Shown: positions 1 to 7,930 of the stretch, piece after piece
How positions within the stretch are numbered: the first letter of the stretch is position 1
Layout of the letters: each line of letters starts with the position of its first letter
Source of the DNA: Salinicola peritrichatus
GTDB lineage: Bacteria; Pseudomonadota; Gammaproteobacteria; Pseudomonadales; Halomonadaceae
Assembly (NCBI RefSeq): GCF_003206715.1
Contig: NZ_PZJU01000010.1
Coordinates: forward strand, 87,612 to 151,611
Length of the DNA: 64,000 nt
Direction of reading: 5' to 3'
Translations under genes and position numbers: made by a program
The notes under the pieces: generated by a model
Databases searched by the model: none
What the model saw: the letters and a program-made list of their open reading frames with translations, nothing else
What the model was told of the DNA's origin: nothing

Positions 1-1181
1 TCGGTGACCAGCACATCGCCGGATTGTACCTTGTGCATCTCCTCCGGCGACTCGACCAGCTTGACCTTGCCCTGGCCGATACGCTGGCCGATGGCCCGGC
101 CACTGACCAGCACACGCCCCTTTTCCTTCAGCGTGAAGCGCTCCAGCGAGCCCACCTCCTGGTTCGACACCACCGTCTCGGGGCGCGCCTGGACGATGTA
201 GAGCTTGCCGTCGTCGCCGTCCCGGGCCCATTCGATGTCCATCGGGCGACCATAGTGCTGCTCGATGATCACCGCCTGACGCGCCAGCGCCATGACATCG
301 TCGTCGCTCAGGCAAAAGCGCTGGCGATCGGCCAGCGGTACGTCGACGGTCTTGACCGAGCGTCCGGCGGCCGCGTCCTCGGTGTAGACCATCTTGATCC
401 GCTTGGAGCCTAGCGTACGCCGCAGCACGGCCGGCTTGCCGGCGGCCAGCGTCGGCTTGTGAACGTAGAATTCATCGGGATTGACCGCGCCCTGGACCAC
501 GGTTTCCCCCAGTCCCCAGGCACCGGTGACGAACACCGCGTCACGGTAGCCGGACTCGGTATCCAGGGTGAACATCACGCCACTGGCCGCGGTTTCGGAG
601 CGCACCATCTTCTGCACGCCGGCGGAGAGCGCGACGTTTTCGTGCGGGTAACCGCGATGGACGCGATAGGAGATCGCGCGGTCGTTGAACAGCGAGGCGA
701 ACACCTCGTGAACGGCGCGCTTGACATTGTCGAAACCGTCGATGTTGAGGAAGGTTTCCTGCTGGCCGGCGAACGAGGCATCGGGCAGATCTTCCGCCGT
801 CGCCGAGGAACGCACCGCCACCTTGAGATTGGGATGCTTGGCCTGCAGCGTCTGGTAAGCGTCGGCCAAGGCATTCTCGAACGACGGCGGCAGCGGCGTC
901 TCGATCACCCACCGGCGGATCTTTTCGCCGACCTTGGCCAGCATCTCGGTGTCGTCGACATCGAGCTTGGCCAGCTCGGCGTTGATGCGCTCGTTCAACC
1001 CCTCGTGCGCCAGAAATTCCCGATAGGCATAAGCCGTAGTGGCAAAGCCGCCCGGCACGGTAACGCCGGCTCCCGACAGGTTGGAGATCATCTCGCCGAG
1101 CGAAGCGTTCTTGCCGCCGACGCGCTCGACATCGGTCATGCCCAGTTGTTCGAATGTGATGATGAACGGTTCCAAAGCCAT
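1..1181 (-). CDS. ppsA: Phosphoenolpyruvate synthase, N-terminal part (cut by window edge)
   Basis: Makes phosphoenolpyruvate from pyruvate and ATP (giving AMP and phosphate) in gluconeogenesis. About 393 N-terminal residues are present, covering the pyruvate phosphate dikinase N-terminal ATP-binding domain; the phosphohistidine and PEP-binding domains lie beyond base 1. The stretches [11 protein letters not shown] (near residue 21) and [12 protein letters not shown] are characteristic of the family. The ATG at 1181 directly abuts an AGGAG with no spacer. The in-frame TTG two codons later (1175) has a six-base spacer and gives the N-terminal length I recall for Pseudomonas PpsA, so TTG may be the true start. 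It is divergent from ppsR, its usual partner. Identification is secure. Confidence 0.95.
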   Translation of the reverse strand, partial: MALEPFIITFEQLGMTDVERVGGKNASLGEMISNLSGAGVTVPGGFATTAYAYREFLAHEGLNERINAELAKLDVDDTEMLAKVGEKIRRWVIETPLPPSFENALADAYQTLQAKHPNLKVAVRSSATAEDLPDASFAGQQETFLNIDGFDNVKRAVHEVFASLFNDRAISYRVHRGYPHENVALSAGVQKMVRSETAASGVMFTLDTESGYRDAVFVTGAWGLGETVVQGAVNPDEFYVHKPTLAAGKPAVLRRTLGSKRIKMVYTEDAAAGRSVKTVDVPLADRQRFCLSDDDVMALARQAVIIEQHYGRPMDIEWARDGDDGKLYIVQARPETVVSNQEVGSLERFTLKEKGRVLVSGRAIGQRIGQGKVKLVESPEEMHKVQSGDVLVT

Positions 1182-1584
1182 CTCCTGGTCGTTTCGACTG
1201 GCCATTCGCAATGGCCGTTTTCAACGGAAAGGGGTGCGTTCCGCTGCACCTCGATGGAGCCAGAAGCTAACAGGCGACTTTGGGCTTAGCCAGAAGTTTA
1301 AAGGCGTAGAGTTTGGAGTATTTTTACAAGAATCCCGGCTTTCACGAGATTTTTGTAGTCGGCAAGCGGTTGACGCAATGAGTTGCCCAGGCTCGGAATT
1401 TCGGTCGACAATGCATGGGTAACGCTGCATAAATGTCTGCGCAGGCGAATCACTGCGTTGCGCGGTGCTCGGACTCCTCACCTATACCCCATAGGCTCCG
1501 GGTCCTGCGCTCTGTGCGCCTTGCGCTTCATCCTGCTCGCACTTATTCAGCATTTCCCTTGACCGACGATCACGGATGGACGCC
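1182..1584. other. ppsA/ppsR divergent intergenic region with a dispersed repeat
   Basis: About 400 bases without a gene. The half near ppsA (about 1260-1370) is AT-rich for this genome and must hold the ppsA promoter, though I cannot choose convincing -35 and -10 boxes. The half near ppsR is mostly occupied by an inverted copy of the repeat described at 1421-1555. Confidence 0.6.
1421..1555 (-). repeat. Dispersed MITE-like repeat, copy 1
   Basis: About 135 bp, inverted relative to the copies at 17260 and 63889. Read on the minus strand it begins AAATGCTGAATAA and ends ATTTATGCAGCGTT. The two ends are inverted repeats of one another with about one mismatch (AACGCTGMATAAAT). The interior shares long blocks with the other copies, including GCGCAAGGCGCAC and GGTATAGGTGAGGA, and contains a small CCTAT/ATAGG hairpin. 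There is no coding capacity. It lies immediately upstream of ppsR and could affect its leader. Confidence 0.8.
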
Positions 1585-2418
1585 ATGACCCGCACCGCTT
1601 TCTTCATCTCCGACGGCACCGGCATCACCGCCGAAACCCTCGGCCGCAGCCTGCTCTCGCAGTTCGAGAACACCGACTTCACGCAGATCACCAAGCCCTA
1701 TATCGACACCCTCGACAAGGCCCGCTCGCTGGTCGGTATCATCGAGGCGACTGCCGAACGCGATGGCGTTCGGCCCATCGTCATCGACACCATCGTCGAC
1801 CAGGCAGTGCGCGATATCGTGGCCCAGGCGCCGGCGTTCATGGTCGATATCTTTTCGACTTTCCTCGCGCCGCTGGAAGAGGAACTCGAGACTCACTCGA
1901 CCTACACCGTCGGTCGTACCCACGCGATCGGCCGCGACGATGTCTACATGCACCGGATCGAGGCGGTCAACTTCGCCCTCGACAACGATGATGGCGCCAG
2001 AACGTATCAATATGAAGAGGCGGATATCATTCTGATCGGCGTTTCCCGCTGCGGCAAGACGCCGACGTCGCTCTATCTGGCACTGCAGTTCGGCATCCGC
2101 GCCGCCAACTATCCGTTGACCGAGGACGATCTCGACGAAAACGGCACTCTCACGCTGCCCGCCTCGTTGGCCAGGCATCGGCACAAGCTATTCGGTCTGA
2201 CCATCGATGCCCGGCGCTTGTCGGCCATTCGTACCGAGCGCCGCCCCAACAGCCGCTACTGTTCGATGGACCAGTGCATGCAGGAAATTGGCCAGGCCGA
2301 AGCGCTCTATCGGCGACACAACATTCCCTTCATCGATACCACGCGCTTCTCGATCGAGGAGATTTCCACTCGCATGATGAACGAAACCGGCCTGCAGAGA
2401 CGTTTCAGCCCGCGCTGA
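1585..2418 (+). CDS. ppsR: PEP synthase regulatory protein (bifunctional kinase/phosphorylase)
   Basis: A DUF299-family protein that inactivates PEP synthase by ADP-dependent phosphorylation of a threonine and reactivates it by Pi-dependent phosphorolysis. It is 277 residues, the family's usual length. It starts [13 protein letters not shown], typical of the family, and carries the P-loop-like GVSRCGKT near residue 152. The ATG at 1585 is preferred over the one three codons upstream because it gives the family N-terminus. Divergent from ppsA, as in Pseudomonas, so target and regulator are adjacent. It converges on hpt; a TTCAGCC/GGCTGAA dyad at 2404-2428 spans its stop codon and may act as a weak terminator. 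Confidence 0.95.
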   Translation: MTRTAFFISDGTGITAETLGRSLLSQFENTDFTQITKPYIDTLDKARSLVGIIEATAERDGVRPIVIDTIVDQAVRDIVAQAPAFMVDIFSTFLAPLEEELETHSTYTVGRTHAIGRDDVYMHRIEAVNFALDNDDGARTYQYEEADIILIGVSRCGKTPTSLYLALQFGIRAANYPLTEDDLDENGTLTLPASLARHRHKLFGLTIDARRLSAIRTERRPNSRYCSMDQCMQEIGQAEALYRRHNIPFIDTTRFSIEEISTRMMNETGLQRRFSPR

Positions 2419-2451
2419 GCAGGCTGAAATCCGAACCGACTGGGCAGTCCG

Positions 2452-3024
2452 TCATAGATCCTTGGGCGCGAAGATGCCCGGCGCGTTGCGCCAGTAGCCT
2501 TTGTAGTCCATGCCGAAGCCGAACACGTAGCGATCGACCACTTCCAGGCTGCAATAGTCCGCCTTCAGATCGGGTACCGCCTTGCGCTCGTGGCGCTTGT
2601 CGACCAGCACCGCCGTGGCGATGCTCTCGGCGCCGGCCTGACGACAATATTCCAGGATCGCCGCCAGGGTCGCCCCTTCGTCGAGAATGTCGTCGACGAT
2701 GACGACATGGCGCCCGGCCATGGGAATTTCCGGCGATACCCGCCAGAACAGCTCTCCACCGCGAACACCGCCGCGATAACGCGTGGCATGCAGATAGTCG
2801 ACTTCCAACGGAAAACCTAGCCGGGTCAATAGATGCCCGGTGGTGATCAGGCCGCCATTCATGACGCAGTAGAACACCGGCAACTTGTCCCCCAGATCCC
2901 GCGTGATCTCTTCCGCCATGCGGTCGAGCGCGCGTTCCACCTGCGCCTGGTCGATCAGACAGTCGGCGTTGTCCATGACGTCCTGCATCGAGCTCAACGC
3001 ATCGGTCGGCAAAGTTTGAGTCAT
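2452..3024 (-). CDS. hpt: Hypoxanthine-guanine phosphoribosyltransferase
   Basis: Purine salvage enzyme joining hypoxanthine or guanine to PRPP to give IMP or GMP in the cytoplasm. It has 190 residues, slightly longer than the E. coli protein. The PRPP-binding motif VVIVDDILDEGATL is intact, with the two acidic residues and the T/S loop, and VMNGG near residue 54 is the conserved pyrophosphate-binding loop. The ATG at 3024 follows GGAAG. It lies 72 bases downstream of nagZ on the same strand, so it may be cotranscribed with psrA-nagZ. A role in the purine/pyrimidine salvage set of this window (apt, gpt, upp) is clear. Confidence 0.95.
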   Translation of the reverse strand: MTQTLPTDALSSMQDVMDNADCLIDQAQVERALDRMAEEITRDLGDKLPVFYCVMNGGLITTGHLLTRLGFPLEVDYLHATRYRGGVRGGELFWRVSPEIPMAGRHVVIVDDILDEGATLAAILEYCRQAGAESIATAVLVDKRHERKAVPDLKADYCSLEVVDRYVFGFGMDYKGYWRNAPGIFAPKDL

Positions 3025-3096
3025 CGTCTTCCAATAATCCGGTAAGAGCGGGCGGCACCGCGGTAATCCTCGCAGCGCCGCGATAGATTGGCCGGT

Positions 3097-4113
3097 TCAG
3101 TAGGCCTCGTTGAGCGCTTCCAACCTGGCATGGGTGCGTCGCCAGCGCGAGATCGCCGCCAACGACTCCAGGCTGGGCCGGGCTCGGGCGTAACGCAGCT
3201 TGGCGACACGCTGAGCTTGCCGCCCCTCGCAGCAAGCCACCACCTCGCGCGCGTCGGCCGGGGCGTTGCAGATGACCGCCATGTCGCAACCCGCGCTCCA
3301 AGCCGCCTGAGCGCGCTCGGCGGGCGTTCCCGCGGCATGCGCCGCCGCCATGGTCAGGTCGTCGGAGAATATCGCCCCCTTGAACCCCAACTCCTCGCGC
3401 AGCAGTCCCAGCCAACTGGGCGAGAATCCGGCCGGGCGATCGTCGAACGCCGAATAGACGACGTGAGCCGGCATCACGGCATCGAGCTTGCCGGCTAGCC
3501 GGGCGAACGGCACCAGATCGCGCTCGCGCAGGGCATCCAGCGGACGGGGGTCCTCGGCGACGCTGTGGTGGGAATCCTGCCGCGCCCCGCCGTGACCGGG
3601 GAAATGCTTGCCCACCGCAACCATGCCGGATTCGTGAAGGCCTTCGATAAAGGCGCCCGCCAGCGCCGCGACGACCTCCGGATCGGGCGAAAAACTGCGC
3701 GAACCGATGGCCGGCGATTGATCGTCGTCGAGATCGAGCACCGGGGCGAAACTCAGGTCGAAGCCACAAGCCGCCATCTCCATCCCCAACAGCCAGCCGG
3801 TATCCTGCGTCAGCGCCAACGCTGCCTCGGGAGATTCGGCGAACTGGCGACCGAACGCCGCCATGGGCGGGATCTGCGTGACGCCTTCCTTGAGCCGCTG
3901 GACACGGCCACCCTCCTGGTCGATCGCCACCAGCACGTCGGGTCGACATGCACGAATCTGCTGGATCAGCGCCTGCGTCGTGGCGGCGTCCGGCGTGTTC
4001 CTGGCGAAGAGAATCACGCCGCCGACTTCTGGACGCGCGATCAGCTGTCGCTCCTCTTCTCGCAGCTGGGTGCCTTCGACATCCAGCATCACCGGACCGA
4101 GAGGTTGAGTCAT
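3097..4113 (-). CDS. nagZ: Beta-N-acetylhexosaminidase (peptidoglycan recycling)
   Basis: Cytoplasmic glycoside hydrolase family 3 enzyme that removes GlcNAc from GlcNAc-anhydromuropeptides during cell-wall recycling. It has 338 residues from the ATG at 4113, the usual length. It starts MTQPLGPVMLDVEG, a family hallmark, and contains the KHFPGHG signature followed by the mobile loop with the catalytic Asp-His pair (DSHHS). An upstream in-frame start at 4167 would add 18 atypical residues and is rejected. It lies 85 bases downstream of psrA on the same strand, the order seen in Pseudomonas, so psrA and nagZ probably share a transcript. Confidence 0.95.
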   Translation of the reverse strand: MTQPLGPVMLDVEGTQLREEERQLIARPEVGGVILFARNTPDAATTQALIQQIRACRPDVLVAIDQEGGRVQRLKEGVTQIPPMAAFGRQFAESPEAALALTQDTGWLLGMEMAACGFDLSFAPVLDLDDDQSPAIGSRSFSPDPEVVAALAGAFIEGLHESGMVAVGKHFPGHGGARQDSHHSVAEDPRPLDALRERDLVPFARLAGKLDAVMPAHVVYSAFDDRPAGFSPSWLGLLREELGFKGAIFSDDLTMAAAHAAGTPAERAQAAWSAGCDMAVICNAPADAREVVACCEGRQAQRVAKLRYARARPSLESLAAISRWRRTHARLEALNEAY

Positions 4114-4198
4114 AGCAGTCACCTGAAACCGTGAAGCGCCCGATTCTAGACGACGCGGGAGCGTCATGACAGAGGGCGTCGTCGCGCGGACTGCGCGA

Positions 4199-4870
4199 TT
4201 AGTGAGCCGCGATGGCGCTCTCGTCTTCGACTGGCGCGGGCAACGGCGCCTGCATGCCGGCGACCACCACCGGTCGCAAGCGCCGAATCAGATCGCGCAC
4301 CGACATATGCTGGTGATATTCGTTGTCGGCGATGTCGCGCAGGGCATCGAGCCCGGAAAGCGTGAATACCACCGTCCCCAGCATGAAGTGCAACCGCCAG
4401 AAGCGCTCGACGTCCGGCAGGTCCGGCGTCGCCAGGCGCAGGCAAGCCACGAAACGATTGAACGTCTCGCCGTAGTGTTCCTGGATATAACGGCGCAAAT
4501 GTCCCTGCGCCTGGGTATAGGCCAGCCCCAGCAGCTTCATGAAGATCTTGAGGCTGTTGCGTTCGGCGGGCACTTCCAGGACGCTGGTGGCGAGCTGTTC
4601 GAGCAGCACTTCGAGCGGAATGGGCTGTCCGGCGTAGCGTGCTTCCAGCGCATCGAGAGCGATATTGAGGCGTTCGGCGAAGGGATCGAGGTAGCGTGCG
4701 AAAACCGCTTGAATCAGTGCCTTCTTGGAGCCGAAATGGTAGTTGACCGCCGCCAGATTGACCTTGGCACGTGTGGTGATGTTACGCAGCGACGTTTCGG
4801 CAAAGCCTTTCTCGGCGAACAGCACCTCGGCGGTATCGAGTATCCGGGTCACGGTATTGGATTGGGCCAT
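4199..4870 (-). CDS. psrA: TetR-family regulator of fatty-acid metabolism PsrA
   Basis: A 223-residue TetR-type repressor. The first 60 residues (MAQSNTVTRILDTAE...) with the helix-turn-helix around VNLAAVNYHFGSKKALIQAV match Pseudomonas PsrA as I know it, and the nagZ-psrA-lexA order is the same. In Pseudomonas, PsrA senses long-chain fatty acids, represses beta-oxidation genes and itself, and activates rpoS. The start at 4870 is chosen over the long upstream extension because that extension runs through lexA regulatory DNA. An AAAC-N4-GTTT dyad 19 bases upstream fits autorepression. Function here is inferred from similarity and synteny. Confidence 0.9.
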   Translation of the reverse strand: MAQSNTVTRILDTAEVLFAEKGFAETSLRNITTRAKVNLAAVNYHFGSKKALIQAVFARYLDPFAERLNIALDALEARYAGQPIPLEVLLEQLATSVLEVPAERNSLKIFMKLLGLAYTQAQGHLRRYIQEHYGETFNRFVACLRLATPDLPDVERFWRLHFMLGTVVFTLSGLDALRDIADNEYHQHMSVRDLIRRLRPVVVAGMQAPLPAPVEDESAIAAH

Positions 4871-4887
4871 GCGCCACCTCTCGCCTG

Positions 4888-4901
4888 AAAACATCCGTTT
4901 A
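4888..4901. promoter_or_regulatory. Candidate PsrA operator
   Basis: AAAC (4889-4892), ATCC, GTTT (4897-4900): a perfect four-base dyad with a four-base spacer, 19 bases before the psrA start. It fits the published PsrA consensus (G/C)AAAC-N2-4-GTTT(G/C) apart from the outer bases, which are A here. The position suits autorepression. Confidence 0.6.
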
Positions 4902-5013
4902 AAACACTTTCGATCTAAGCACCCTTTGGCGCAGCGCACAATCGAGGCCAACGTCGAACCACGGTTCCTATGGCTCGACAGCGTGGTGGTCGGGCTTTCC
5001 TCAGCGGCGATGA

Positions 5014-5046
5014 CTGGATACAATCCCAGGCTGTATACATGCACAA
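5014..5046 (+). promoter_or_regulatory. Two tandem LexA (SOS) boxes upstream of lexA
   Basis: Box 1 is CTG-N10-CAG at 5014-5029, a perfect core. Box 2 is CTG-N10-CAA at 5031-5046, with one core mismatch. They lie directly side by side, 31-64 bases before the lexA start, and box 1 overlaps a possible -10 sequence TACAAT (5019-5024). Tandem boxes before lexA are also found in E. coli, where they give tight autoregulation. These boxes would also control dinB through the operon. Confidence 0.8.
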
Positions 5047-5077
5047 GCCTGATTGGATCAGGCTCTGGGAGATGCCC

Positions 5078-5725
5078 ATGTCGCGACCGCTCACCGCCCG
5101 GCAGCAGAACGTATTCGACTTCATCGTCAAGACGATGAACGAGTTCGGCTACCCCCCTACCCGCGCCGAAATCGCCCGCGCGCTGGGCTTCCGCTCCCCC
5201 AATGCCGCCGAGGAACACCTCCGCGCACTGGATCGCAAGGGTGTCATCCGCATGATCCCCGGCACGTCTCGCGGCATTCGCCTGCCGGCGGGCGTCAACG
5301 AACAGGAAACCGCGGAGAGTGCGGACCAGGGTCTGCCGATCATCGGTTACGTCGCAGCCGGCAGCCCGGTGCTGGCAACGGAGCATATCGATCGTTACTG
5401 CCCCCTGTCGGCCGATTACTTTTCACCCAAGGCCGATTACCTGCTGCGCGTGCGCGGCCTGTCGATGAAGGACATCGGCATTCTCGACGGCGATCTGCTG
5501 GCGGTGCACCGCACGCAGGAAGTGCGCGATGGCCAGATCGTGGTTGCCCGGCTCGAAGACGATGTCACCGTCAAGCGTTTCACACGTCAGGGCCGTCACG
5601 TCACGCTGCTGGCCGAAAATCCCGATTTCCCGCCGATCGAGGTCGATCTGGAGCATCAGCATCTGGAAATCGAAGGCCTGGGCGTCGGCGTGATTCGCGG
5701 TGGCAACGGCCTGGGCCTGCAGTAA
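5078..5725 (+). CDS. lexA: SOS repressor LexA
   Basis: A 215-residue repressor of the SOS regulon. The N-terminal winged helix-turn-helix (residues 1-70, [10 protein letters not shown]...) is followed by the S24 autoprotease domain. The Ala94-Gly95 cleavage site lies in GYVAAGSPV, and the catalytic Ser129 (GLSM) and Lys166 (TVKRF) are both present, so it should self-cleave with RecA. The ATG at 5078 is preferred because GGGAG sits seven bases upstream; the ATG at 5072 abuts the ribosome-binding site. It is followed by dinB after 20 bases and preceded by two LexA boxes, so lexA-dinB is an autoregulated SOS operon. Confidence 0.97.
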   Translation: MSRPLTARQQNVFDFIVKTMNEFGYPPTRAEIARALGFRSPNAAEEHLRALDRKGVIRMIPGTSRGIRLPAGVNEQETAESADQGLPIIGYVAAGSPVLATEHIDRYCPLSADYFSPKADYLLRVRGLSMKDIGILDGDLLAVHRTQEVRDGQIVVARLEDDVTVKRFTRQGRHVTLLAENPDFPPIEVDLEHQHLEIEGLGVGVIRGGNGLGLQ

Positions 5726-5745
5726 GCGCGCTCCCATCTCCATCC

Positions 5746-6789
5746 ATGCGCAAGATCCTTCACGCCGACTGCGACTGCTTCTACGCAGCGGTGGAAATGC
5801 GCGACGATCCTGCGCTCAAGGATATTCCACTGGCGATCGGCGGCAGCGCCGATCGTCGTGGCGTCATCGCCACCTGCAACTACCCGGCGCGAAAGTTCGG
5901 GGTGCACTCGGCAATGCCGACGGCACGCGCGATGCGCCTCTGTCCGCAGCTCAAACTCCTCCCTCCGGACTTCAACAAATACCGCGACGTCTCGCGACAG
6001 ATTCAGGAGATCTTCCATGAACTGACGCCCTTGGTCGAACCGCTGTCGCTGGACGAAGCCTATCTCGACGTCACCGACGTGGCCCGTTTTCGTGGCAGCG
6101 CGACCTGGATGGCCCGTTGGCTCAAGCAGGAAGTGCTCGCGCGAACCGGGATCGTCGTTTCGGTCGGCGTGGCCCCCAACAAGTTTCTGGCCAAGATCGC
6201 CAGCGACTGGGACAAACCTGACGGCCTGTTCGTGATTCCGCCCGGCGAGATGGAGCGTTTCATCACCGACCTGCCGGTCAAGAAGCTTCACGGCGTGGGG
6301 CCGGCGACCGCCAGAAAGCTAGAGCAGCAGGGAATCGCCACCTGCGCGGATCTGCGCGACCAGCCGCTGGAGAGGCTCTTCGATCAGTTCGGCAAGTTCG
6401 GCCAGCGTCTGCACGAACTGGCCCAAGGTATCGATGAGCGCCCGGTCAATGTCACTCGCGAGCGGAAATCGGTCAGTGTCGAAACCACCTATGATCGCGA
6501 CCTACCCGATCTCGCCCGCTGTCATCAAGCGCTGGAAGTGCTGATCGCGAAGCTGGGCGAGCGCTTGACGAGGCACGGCGATCCCGCGATCGCCAAGCAG
6601 TTCGTCAAGGTGCGCTTCGACGACTTCACCAGTACCACCCAGGAGACGGGAGCCTGCGGCGTCGTTCACGCGCGCTTCCATGAACTGCTGGAGAGCGCCT
6701 GGCAGCGCGGAGGCCGTCCGGTCAGACTGCTCGGCGTCGGCGTACGCCTGCTGCCGCTCGATCGGCGCCAGTTGGAACTGTTTCCTTAG
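5746..6789 (+). CDS. dinB: DNA polymerase IV
   Basis: Y-family translesion polymerase, 347 residues. The palm carries the catalytic acids Asp8 (LHADCDCF) and Asp103-Glu104 (SLDEAYLDV). A helix-hairpin-helix around KLHGVGPATARKLE and the little-finger domain follow. The last residues, QLELF-P, form a clamp-binding motif for tethering to the beta sliding clamp. The ATG at 5746 gives the canonical MRKILHADCD start. It lies 20 bases after lexA with no promoter visible between them, so it should be induced in the SOS response. It converges on purU, with 48 bases between the stops. Confidence 0.96.
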   Translation: MRKILHADCDCFYAAVEMRDDPALKDIPLAIGGSADRRGVIATCNYPARKFGVHSAMPTARAMRLCPQLKLLPPDFNKYRDVSRQIQEIFHELTPLVEPLSLDEAYLDVTDVARFRGSATWMARWLKQEVLARTGIVVSVGVAPNKFLAKIASDWDKPDGLFVIPPGEMERFITDLPVKKLHGVGPATARKLEQQGIATCADLRDQPLERLFDQFGKFGQRLHELAQGIDERPVNVTRERKSVSVETTYDRDLPDLARCHQALEVLIAKLGERLTRHGDPAIAKQFVKVRFDDFTSTTQETGACGVVHARFHELLESAWQRGGRPVRLLGVGVRLLPLDRRQLELFP

Positions 6790-6837
6790 ACCCATTGCTG
6801 ATTGATTAAACGCTTTCCGTGCGGTTTCGGGCGCGTA

Positions 6838-7686
6838 TCAAGAAAAGACAACGGTCTTGTTGCCGTGTATCAACACCCGATCCTGCAAATGCCAGCGCAA
6901 TCCCCGCGCCAAGACCGCTTTCTCCACGTCACGCCCCAGACGCACCAGATCCTGCGGCGTGTGGCAGTGCGACACGCGCTGGATGTCCTGCTCGATGATC
7001 GGCCCCGCATCGAGCTCCTCGGTCACATAATGGCAGGTCGCCCCGATCAGCTTGACCCCACGCTCGAACGCCTGGTGATACGGCTTGGCGCCGGCGAAGG
7101 ACGGCAGAAAGCTGTGGTGGATGTTGATCACGCGGCCGGCGTAGCGTCGGCACAGGTCCGACGGCAAGATCTGCATGTAGCGCGCCAACACCACGCTGTC
7201 GGCTTCGGCCTCCTCGATCAGGCGTTCGACTTCGGCGAATGCCGGCGCCTTGTCGGCAGGGTCGACGGGAACGTGATGGAACGGGATGCCATGCCAATCC
7301 ACCAGCGCGCGTAGATCGTCGTGGTTGGAGATGACGCACGCGATCTCGCAATCGAGCTCGCCAGCCGACCAGCGGTAAAGCAGGTCCACCAGGCAATGGG
7401 ATTCTCGTGAAACCATCAGCACCACGCGCTGGCGCCGGCTCGATTCGCTTAGCCGCCAGCTCATGGTGAATTCCTCGGCAATGCTGCCGAAGGCCTCACG
7501 AAAGGCGTCGGCACTCATGTCGTCGGACTGAATGTCGTAACGCATGAAGAACCGCCCTGCGTTCAAATCGGAATGCTGGTTGGCCTCGACAATGGAGCCT
7601 CCCTGACTGGCAATGAATCCCGAGACACGGGAAACGATACCCACACGGTCAGGGCAAGAGACGATCAGGCGATAGTTATGCGGCAT
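6838..7686 (-). CDS. purU: Formyltetrahydrofolate deformylase
   Basis: Hydrolyses 10-formyl-tetrahydrofolate to formate and tetrahydrofolate, supplying formate for PurT and balancing one-carbon pools. It has 282 residues. An N-terminal ACT domain (about 1-85, starting HNYRLIVSCPDRVGIV) is followed by a formyltransferase-fold hydrolase domain. The catalytic Asn-His pair lies in INIHHSFLPSF and the Asp in EELDAGPIIEQ. The ATG at 7686 is the only reasonable start. It appears monocistronic, divergent from the RNase J gene and convergent with dinB. Confidence 0.95.
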   Translation of the reverse strand: MPHNYRLIVSCPDRVGIVSRVSGFIASQGGSIVEANQHSDLNAGRFFMRYDIQSDDMSADAFREAFGSIAEEFTMSWRLSESSRRQRVVLMVSRESHCLVDLLYRWSAGELDCEIACVISNHDDLRALVDWHGIPFHHVPVDPADKAPAFAEVERLIEEAEADSVVLARYMQILPSDLCRRYAGRVINIHHSFLPSFAGAKPYHQAFERGVKLIGATCHYVTEELDAGPIIEQDIQRVSHCHTPQDLVRLGRDVEKAVLARGLRWHLQDRVLIHGNKTVVFS

Positions 7687-7871
7687 GGCTCATCAAAACG
7701 ACTCAGGGAAATGGTCCCCAAACGGGGTCGAGGATCGGCGACGCCAAGGCAAACGACGACGGACGAAGGCGCCGATCCACTCGGGCGGCGGGCATTGTAC
7801 CCGATTCCGCCCAAGGGAGTGCATGGGGGGCGAACGGGACGAACGATCCGGCCCACGCCGTGCATCGGCGT

Positions 7872-7901
7872 TTGAGCGCGTCGAGAGGCATGACTTATAG
7901 T
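7872..7901 (+). promoter_or_regulatory. Sigma-70-type promoter for the RNase J gene
   Basis: A -35 TTGAGC (7872-7877) and a -10 TATAGT (7896-7901) with an 18-base spacer, 30 bases upstream of the gene start. This is inferred by eye from consensus and position. Confidence 0.55.
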
Positions 7902-7930
7902 GAAACCAGACTTTCCCTTTAAGGATGCTG

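Noticed and set aside
5053..5745. Long upstream extension of dinB through lexA
   Set aside because: The extra 231 codons are the lexA gene read in another frame; the ATG at 5746 gives the canonical DinB start.
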